A program made the translations under genes and the position numbers. From Maribacter hydrothermalis (GTDB taxonomy: Bacteria; Bacteroidota; Bacteroidia; Flavobacteriales; Flavobacteriaceae), in NCBI RefSeq assembly GCF_001913155.1, contig NZ_CP018760.1:3410001-3474000 (forward strand): a stretch of 64,000 nt of DNA, in the 5' to 3' direction. Below the pieces are notes generated by a model. The model was not told the DNA's origin and did not search any database. It worked only from the letters and a program-made list of their open reading frames with translations. Positions 63,840 through 64,000 of the stretch are shown in pieces. Within the stretch, counting starts at the first letter, position 1, and the number at the start of each line of letters is the position of its first letter.

Positions 63840-63919
63840 ATAACAATTTAATCTTCAATTTATGGAGGAATAGTAAAATAAATATGAGTTTTACCTCTTG
63901 AAATAAGCTAACAATTTTT

Positions 63920-64000
63920 TCAATCTTTTTTACTATTTAATAGATGTAGTTTGGTGAGGTTATTTGCCGATACAGAAATTAGCAAAAATATTCCCAAGTA
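63920..64000 (-). CDS. possible C-terminal fragment of a membrane protein
   Basis: Read on the minus strand from the window edge, 26 codons remain open before a TGA at 63920-63922, beginning YLGIFLLISVSANNLTKLH. A hydrophobic helix followed by a short basic tail would suit the C-terminus of a transporter. The convergent orientation towards a bidirectional-looking terminator fits, but the fragment is too short to be sure that it is coding. Confidence 0.25.
   Translation of the reverse strand, partial: YLGIFLLISVSANNLTKLHLLNSKKD

Overview
The window reads as the chromosome of a marine-type member of the Flavobacteriaceae (Bacteroidota). The DNA is AT-rich. Several very large secreted proteins end in type IX secretion (T9SS) sorting domains of type A (YPNP-like) or type B (FFSPNGDG-like). 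Shine-Dalgarno sites are sparse, and the ribonucleotide reductase has its ATP-cone on NrdB, as reported for the flavobacterium Leeuwenhoekiella blandensis. I cannot name a genus.

Layout. (1) 395-1576: an OmpA-family protein with its terminator. (2) 1743-5995, minus strand: a T9SS-secreted PQQ-type sugar dehydrogenase overlapping a small lipoprotein. (3) 6165-26348, minus strand: a nearly gap-free 19-gene polysaccharide operon. It begins with gmd and fcl (GDP-L-fucose), continues with flippase, polymerase, acyltransferase, glycosyltransferases and a CE4 deacetylase, and ends with a UDP-L-FucNAc cassette (capE-cupin-capF-capG), a WbuB-like glycosyltransferase, an epimerase and a WbpL/WecA-like initiating transferase. 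(4) 26486-34984, minus strand: a beta-helix lipoprotein and a 2030-residue T9SS type B protein. (5) 35194-39041, minus strand: Ugd, a TviB/WbpA-type dehydrogenase and a CapI-type UDP-glucuronate 4-epimerase, which supply uronic acids. (6) 39093-57860: two giant galactose-oxidase-like (CAZy AA5) proteins flanking a wbpM-like/wza/wzc export operon. (7) 57868-58611: the PHP-type phosphatase expected to reverse Wzc phosphorylation. (8) 59498-63766: housekeeping miaE, nrdB and nrdA.

How it fits together. The genes describe a Wzx/Wzy-dependent surface polysaccharide that probably contains L-fucose, L-FucNAc and uronic acids. It is probably started on undecaprenyl phosphate by the WbpL-like enzyme, polymerised in the periplasm, and exported through Wza under Wzc/phosphatase control. 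Unusually, the same locus encodes three predicted secreted sugar oxidoreductases: a PQQ dehydrogenase and two copper-radical oxidases. Both oxidases keep every galactose oxidase copper and cofactor residue. This suggests that the polysaccharide, or sugars near it, may be oxidised outside the cell. The second oxidase carries 3.4 copies of a nearly identical 1092-bp tandem repeat of strikingly higher GC, holding nine MopE-like motifs. I consider the AA5/exopolysaccharide pairing and this repeat array the most interesting parts of the window.
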